A DNA stretch of 38,978 nucleotides, taken from positions 220,332 through 259,309 of the forward strand of contig CAIRFN010000006.1 in assembly GCA_903877885.1 (NCBI GenBank). The letters run 5' to 3'. This DNA is from an uncultured Candidatus Berkelbacteria bacterium (lineage in GTDB: Bacteria > Patescibacteriota > UBA1384 > UBA12157). Each line of letters opens with the position of its first letter. Within the stretch, counting starts at the first letter, position 1. This document shows, in pieces, positions 36,053-38,978 of this stretch. The position numbers and the translations under genes were made by a program. The notes below the pieces were generated by a model that was not told the origin of the DNA, searched no databases, and worked only from the letters and a program-made list of their open reading frames with translations.

Positions 36053-36081
36053 TTGACTTATTTTTTAATATAAGTTAAAAA
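36053..36081 (+). promoter_or_regulatory. Probable promoter of the PRPP synthetase-like gene
   Basis: -35 TTGACT (36053-36058), 17-nt spacer, -10 TAAAAA (36076-36081, weak). Confidence 0.5.
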
Positions 36082-36114
36082 GAAAGAAGAGGGTGTACCT
36101 GAAAGGAGACTAAG

Positions 36115-37191
36115 ATGAGTGTTATCGATAACAGTAAACTGTTTTTGCCGAGGTATCGATCTTATCGTGGTCGATTGATAATCGCCAGTTGCGCTTCAGC
36201 GTTGGAATTGGCCCGTAATATCAATAAAGTCTATCAAGACGGGATTGAGTCAAAAAATTCACGAAAAAAATTCCAAAAGTTGATTGATCCGCCTATTGAT
36301 AAGCAATTTCTTGACGGCGAAGTGGTTGTAAGACTCGATGAACATGTTCGTGGTGCTGATGCCTATCTTATTGCCAATCTTAACGATCATGATTTAAATG
36401 GTTCGGTTAATGATAATCTTCAAGCCTTTCTGGACGGAATTCGTGCGTTTAAGCAGTATGGAGCGGCTCATGTTACCGGAGTTATTCCATATCATATCTA
36501 TGCTCGGCAAGACAAGGCAACTAATCGTAAACGCGAACCAATTACAGTCGGTTTGATTGCTCGCCAGATAATTGAGGCAGGTGCAAGTCAAATCGTGACC
36601 TGGCACCCGCACTGTGAGCTTCAGGGCTACTATGGAACAACCATGGTTGATTCGCTTGATGCTCTTTCGCTTTTTCATAATGAATTTTCGCGGTTTAAAG
36701 GTCGGTCAGATGTGATACTAGTTGCGCCTGATGCAGGAGCATTTAAATTTGTTGTCGAATTAGCCGATAAATTAAATCTCGCTTCTGCTGTGGCTGCTAA
36801 AGTTCGTCCCCAACCAGGAACCGCTAAAATCAGTTATATTTTAGGTGAATTTACTGATAAACGGATTGCGATTGTTATTGATGATATGATTGATAGTGCT
36901 GGCACTATGTTTGCGCTGATTCAAAGGCTGGCCACTGAATATCCTCAAATCGAGGAATTCTATATTGGTGCGAGCCATAATTTGTGTCAGGAACCTGCTT
37001 TCGAACGTTTAAGTTCGCTCTGTACCGATTATCGGTTAATGGGAGTAACGGTTACTAATAGCATTCCCCAGACTCAAAAATTCTTGGGGCTTCCTAATTT
37101 TCATGTTCGATGTCTGTCCAAGCAATTAGCTTTAGTGATTAATCGGATCCACTATGATGAAAGTGTTAGCGTACTTTCCGAGATCGAATAA
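36115..37191 (+). CDS. prs: Ribose-phosphate pyrophosphokinase-like protein
   Basis: 358 aa, longer than the usual 315. PRPP synthetase makes 5-phosphoribosyl 1-diphosphate from ribose 5-phosphate and ATP. Present are FLDGEVVVRLDEHVRGADAY (substrate-region block), PYHIYARQDKATNRKREPIT (ATP-binding flexible loop, with RQ and REPIT), WHPHCELQGYY in place of the usual D-L-H-A-x-Q-I-Q-G-F-F, and the PRPP loop VIDDMIDSAGTM (about 253-264). An insertion of some 20 basic residues (SKNSRKKFQKLIDPPIDKQF) lies near residue 45-65. Good Shine-Dalgarno AAAGGAGA; single gene with its own terminator. Could be a regulatory paralogue, but the motifs look functional. Confidence 0.88.
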   Translation: MSVIDNSKLFLPRYRSYRGRLIIASCASALELARNINKVYQDGIESKNSRKKFQKLIDPPIDKQFLDGEVVVRLDEHVRGADAYLIANLNDHDLNGSVNDNLQAFLDGIRAFKQYGAAHVTGVIPYHIYARQDKATNRKREPITVGLIARQIIEAGASQIVTWHPHCELQGYYGTTMVDSLDALSLFHNEFSRFKGRSDVILVAPDAGAFKFVVELADKLNLASAVAAKVRPQPGTAKISYILGEFTDKRIAIVIDDMIDSAGTMFALIQRLATEYPQIEEFYIGASHNLCQEPAFERLSSLCTDYRLMGVTVTNSIPQTQKFLGLPNFHVRCLSKQLALVINRIHYDESVSVLSEIE

Positions 37192-37196
37192 ACTTC

Positions 37197-37220
37197 AACC
37201 GCCTTCACTGGCGGTTTTTT
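37197..37220 (+). terminator. Terminator after the PRPP synthetase-like gene
   Basis: AACCGCC (37197-37203), 6-nt loop, GGCGGTT (37210-37216), then T run. Confidence 0.9.
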
Positions 37221-37225
37221 GATAT

Positions 37226-37251
37226 TAAAAAAGCCTTACAAAATGTAAGGC
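37226..37251 (-). terminator. Terminator of the HEAT-repeat gene (minus strand)
   Basis: GCCTTAC (37233-37239) and GTAAGGC (37245-37251) form a 7-bp stem; read on the minus strand it is followed by a T run. Confidence 0.85.
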
Positions 37252-37275
37252 AAGATAGTTCTTTTTCGATTCGTG

Positions 37276-37602
37276 TTATTCTGCGGTTTGTGGAAATTTT
37301 TCTTTCAATAATTGAATTGATTTTTTAGCGGCTCTGCGAACATCACTATCGCTATCAGTTTTTGATATTTGTTCTAGCAAGTCGATTTCATTTGAAGAAC
37401 CGATTTTGCCAATGGCTTTGACTGCCACTTCGCGAACATCATAATCATGATCATTTTTAACCAACCAAATAATATCTTCCAGCATTTCAGTTAGTTTAAA
37501 TGTGACACAACTATGAATTGCTGTCACTCGAGCTTTCCAACATCCGTCATGAAGACCATTTAAGATACGGGCCTTTTCCCATTGTTCTAAAACATGCGGC
37601 AT
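37276..37602 (-). CDS. Small HEAT-repeat protein
   Basis: 108 aa. Two to three helical HEAT/PBS-lyase-type repeats are visible: KARVTAIHSCVTFKLTEMLE, then DVREVAVKAIGKIGSSNEID and DVRRAAKKSIQLLKEKF, each with the D-V-R-x-x-A core. Such repeats form protein-interaction surfaces; partner unknown. ATG 37602 is used because a GTG at 37611 overlaps the Shine-Dalgarno AGGAGGTG. Own promoter (37628-37656) and terminator make it monocistronic. Confidence 0.85.
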   Translation of the reverse strand: MPHVLEQWEKARILNGLHDGCWKARVTAIHSCVTFKLTEMLEDIIWLVKNDHDYDVREVAVKAIGKIGSSNEIDLLEQISKTDSDSDVRRAAKKSIQLLKEKFPQTAE

Positions 37603-37627
37603 AAGGTTCACCTCCTAAGATGCTATT

Positions 37628-37656
37628 ATTTAACCATAAAATTGATTAATTGTCAA
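37628..37656 (-). promoter_or_regulatory. Promoter of the HEAT-repeat gene
   Basis: Minus strand: -35 TTGACA (37656-37651), 17-nt spacer, -10 TTAAAT (37633-37628). Confidence 0.7.
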
Positions 37657-37683
37657 GATTGATAGTCAGAAATAACCTAATTA

Positions 37684-37692
37684 TGATATAAT
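37684..37692 (+). promoter_or_regulatory. Extended -10 promoter, leaderless start of the cytochrome-b5-like gene
   Basis: TGATATAAT with -10 at 37687-37692, 6 nt before ATG 37699; no Shine-Dalgarno. The same nine bases occur before the permease gene. Confidence 0.65.
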
Positions 37693-37698
37693 ATTTTT

Positions 37699-38397
37699 AT
37701 GAATAAATTAATTAAAATCGATCGATTTTTGGCTTGGGTTTTATTCGCTGGTATGCTTTTATATTTCATTAGTGGTTTCGGTATGAGTAAAGGCATTATT
37801 AATCCACAATTTGCCACCAGTCTACATATGGATATTTTGACTTATATTGTGATGATTGCTTTTGTAGGGCATACAAGTTTTGCGATTCATTTGGCTTTTA
37901 GACGTTGGCAAATGTGGAATAAACTTGGTGTTTCAGTTTTGACAATATTTTTTCTTTACTTTATTGGTGGTTTTATCTATATCGACAAATTTTACAAAAA
38001 ACCGGAAATTCCAGTACAAATTAATGATGTTGTAGAAACTACGCCAACGCCAACAGAAACAATATCTTCCGATATTGCACCAATAGTTACACCAAGTGTC
38101 AGTTTAAGTTCGATTGTTCCGACAAGTCCTTTGAGTACACCGAGTTTAACTCCAGCTCCAACCCCAACTTCTACTCAAAAAACTTTTACTCTGGCCGAAT
38201 TAGCCAAATACAATGGCAAGAATGGTCAGCCAGCTTATGTGGCGGTTGATGGTAATGTTTATGATTTAACCAGTGTTTTTGCCGGTGGCCGACACGCTAG
38301 TCATTTTGCTGGGACAGAATTAACGAATGCATTTTATAGCTATCATGCCAAAAAAGTTCTCGCCAAATATCCAGTTGTTGGAATATTGGTAAAATAA
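37699..38397 (+). CDS. Membrane protein with C-terminal cytochrome b5-like (heme/steroid-binding) domain
   Basis: 232 aa in three parts. (1) Three membrane helices (about 10-28, 45-66, 77-96) with His43, His58 and His64 near or in the second, candidate heme ligands. (2) A Pro/Thr/Ser-rich linker (about 102-160). (3) A cytochrome b5-like domain (162-231): FTLAELAKYNG, AYVAVDGNVYDLTSVFAGG, His199/His202, His216 and YPVVGIL, as in small bacterial heme/steroid-binding proteins. The linker suggests that part 3 lies outside the membrane. A redox or heme-binding role is likely; the electron partner is not encoded nearby. Confidence 0.85.
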   Translation: MNKLIKIDRFLAWVLFAGMLLYFISGFGMSKGIINPQFATSLHMDILTYIVMIAFVGHTSFAIHLAFRRWQMWNKLGVSVLTIFFLYFIGGFIYIDKFYKKPEIPVQINDVVETTPTPTETISSDIAPIVTPSVSLSSIVPTSPLSTPSLTPAPTPTSTQKTFTLAELAKYNGKNGQPAYVAVDGNVYDLTSVFAGGRHASHFAGTELTNAFYSYHAKKVLAKYPVVGILVK

Positions 38398-38404
38398 TTG
38401 ACAC

Positions 38405-38427
38405 AAAAAAGCCTGCCGGGTGGCAGG
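38405..38427 (-). terminator. Terminator of the 38433-38768 gene (minus strand)
   Basis: CCTGCC (38412-38417) and GGCAGG (38422-38427) form the stem; the minus strand continues into TTTTTT (38410-38405). Confidence 0.85.
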
Positions 38428-38432
38428 TGAGT

Positions 38433-38768
38433 TTAAGTAAGATGAAAACATAGTTCGGCGATTTCATTGGTAAAATGATGTCCGATGGTTGATTCATTTT
38501 TTTCTTTAGTGATAATCGTTCGATTTTTTTGTGCTCGGATATCTTCTTTTTCCGGTTCAACGATAATGGCTCGATAGCCAAAGTCGTGTTCGCCATCGCC
38601 GTGATAAAAATTGGAAATTTTTTCTAATAATTCGATCGCTTTGGCTCGACCTAAACTAAATGGCCGACAAATGATTTTTTGCGTTTTAAAATCATCGGTT
38701 TGTTCAATGATTTCATAGTCAAAGTTCTTGTTTTGTCTTAAAACAAGAAAAAGATTTGATTTGTCCAT
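38433..38768 (-). CDS. Hypothetical protein, 111 aa
   Basis: Not recognised. Small, charged, apparently soluble; an N-terminal beta-type stretch (NLFLVLRQNKNFDYEII), a helical middle (RAKAIELLEKISNFY) and a strand AIIVEPEKEDI. Ends with several His (TIGHHFTNEIAELCFHLT). Shine-Dalgarno GGGGGTG lies before the ATG. It has its own promoter and terminator and lies next to a truncated transposase. Confidence 0.7.
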   Translation of the reverse strand: MDKSNLFLVLRQNKNFDYEIIEQTDDFKTQKIICRPFSLGRAKAIELLEKISNFYHGDGEHDFGYRAIIVEPEKEDIRAQKNRTIITKEKNESTIGHHFTNEIAELCFHLT

Positions 38769-38807
38769 GGTGCACCCCCGAAGTAGCTAAGATGACTAGC
38801 TACATAC

Positions 38808-38836
38808 GTTTTAGTCTTTTTTTGATCAAAAGTCAA
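38808..38836 (-). promoter_or_regulatory. Promoter of the 38433-38768 gene
   Basis: Minus strand: -35 TTGACT (38836-38831), 17-nt spacer, -10 TAAAAC (38813-38808). The -35 overlaps the transposase stop codon. The leader has a GTAGCTA/TAGCTAC hairpin (38783-38803). Confidence 0.7.
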
Positions 38837-38978
38837 TAGTCTGTACGAGTTGAGTACATCGGTAACAGTTGTTTGTTTTTTATACAATAATCGATTGGAC
38901 TCAAATTGCCAAGGGCGGCATGCCGTCTTTTAAAGTTGTAACGGATCAGCCAATCTGTAAGGCTGCGATTCATAACAC
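38833..38978 (-). CDS. C-terminus of a DDE integrase-type transposase (IS481/IS3-like), cut by the window edge
   Basis: The minus-strand frame is open from the window edge to TGA at 38835-38833, giving 48 residues: LTDWLIRYNFKRRHAALG then NLSPIDYCIKN. The W-L-x-x-YN-F-x-R-x-H-x-x-LG-x-L-S/TP pattern is the standard C-terminal end of rve-type integrase cores. The catalytic DDE residues lie beyond the edge, so intactness and family cannot be settled; no terminal inverted repeat was found downstream. Confidence 0.8.
   Translation of the reverse strand, partial: VMNRSLTDWLIRYNFKRRHAALGNLSPIDYCIKNKQLLPMYSTRTDY

Overview
The window is a stretch of bacterial chromosome, by eye about 40% GC, from what is most likely a Patescibacteria/CPR-type organism. 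Reasons: the S10/spc ribosomal cluster has no rpmD (L30) between rpsE and rplO; IF-2 is short (587 aa); proteins are compact; there is a REP-associated (IS200-like) tyrosine transposase; and there are many small orphan genes. TGA ends several genes (24397, 31439) and I see no in-frame TGA in the conserved genes, so the code is standard. No tRNA, rRNA or CRISPR array was seen, and no gene-free stretch exceeds about 300 bases.

Layout. 1-2750: tail of an unknown acidic protein, an orphan gene, a nucleoside deoxyribosyltransferase-like gene, and the transposase behind a 41-nt hairpin. 2760-8400: infB, an orphan gene, a CAP/SCP secreted protein (minus strand), a LysM+M23 peptidase and obg. 8477-10561: two tandem pilin-like genes. 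10576-19146: rpoB-rpoC-rpsL-rpsG. 19159-21159: two orphan monocistronic genes, the second visibly GC-richer. 21205-25725: fusA, a membrane protein, and tuf with two promoters. 25764-34965: rpsJ, then an unbroken run rplC-D-W-B-rpsS-rplV-rpsC-rplP-rpmC-rpsQ-rplN-X-E-rpsN-H-rplF-R-rpsE-rplO, which stops there without secY or adk. 35029-38978: ArsP-type permease, PRPP synthetase-like protein, HEAT-repeat protein, a membrane protein fused to a cytochrome-b5-like domain, an orphan gene, and the C-terminus of a DDE transposase at the edge.

Most of the window encodes transcription and translation machinery. Many of the other genes are single units with their own promoter (usually TTGACA-like, 17-nt spacing), a strong Shine-Dalgarno and a terminator. 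Three membrane or exported proteins instead have a -10 box 6-7 nt before the ATG and look leaderless.

The most unusual observation is a repeated structure at the 3' ends of four essential genes: infB, rpoC, rpsG and rpsJ. Each gene ends normally (copy A). This is followed by an inverted repeat complementary to the start of copy A (A'), then a small GC-containing hairpin, and then directly by a second copy of the same C-terminus with its own stop (copy B). In rpoC all 15 residues of B match A, while 11 of 15 codons differ synonymously; in infB the ten residues from Tyr to Leu match, with 7 codons recoded. Removing A+A'+hairpin would fuse the gene to B and restore an intact gene; in rpoC it would also restore normal operon spacing to rpsL. 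I read these as insertions that carry their own recoded replacement for the interrupted gene end. I know of no named element with this architecture.
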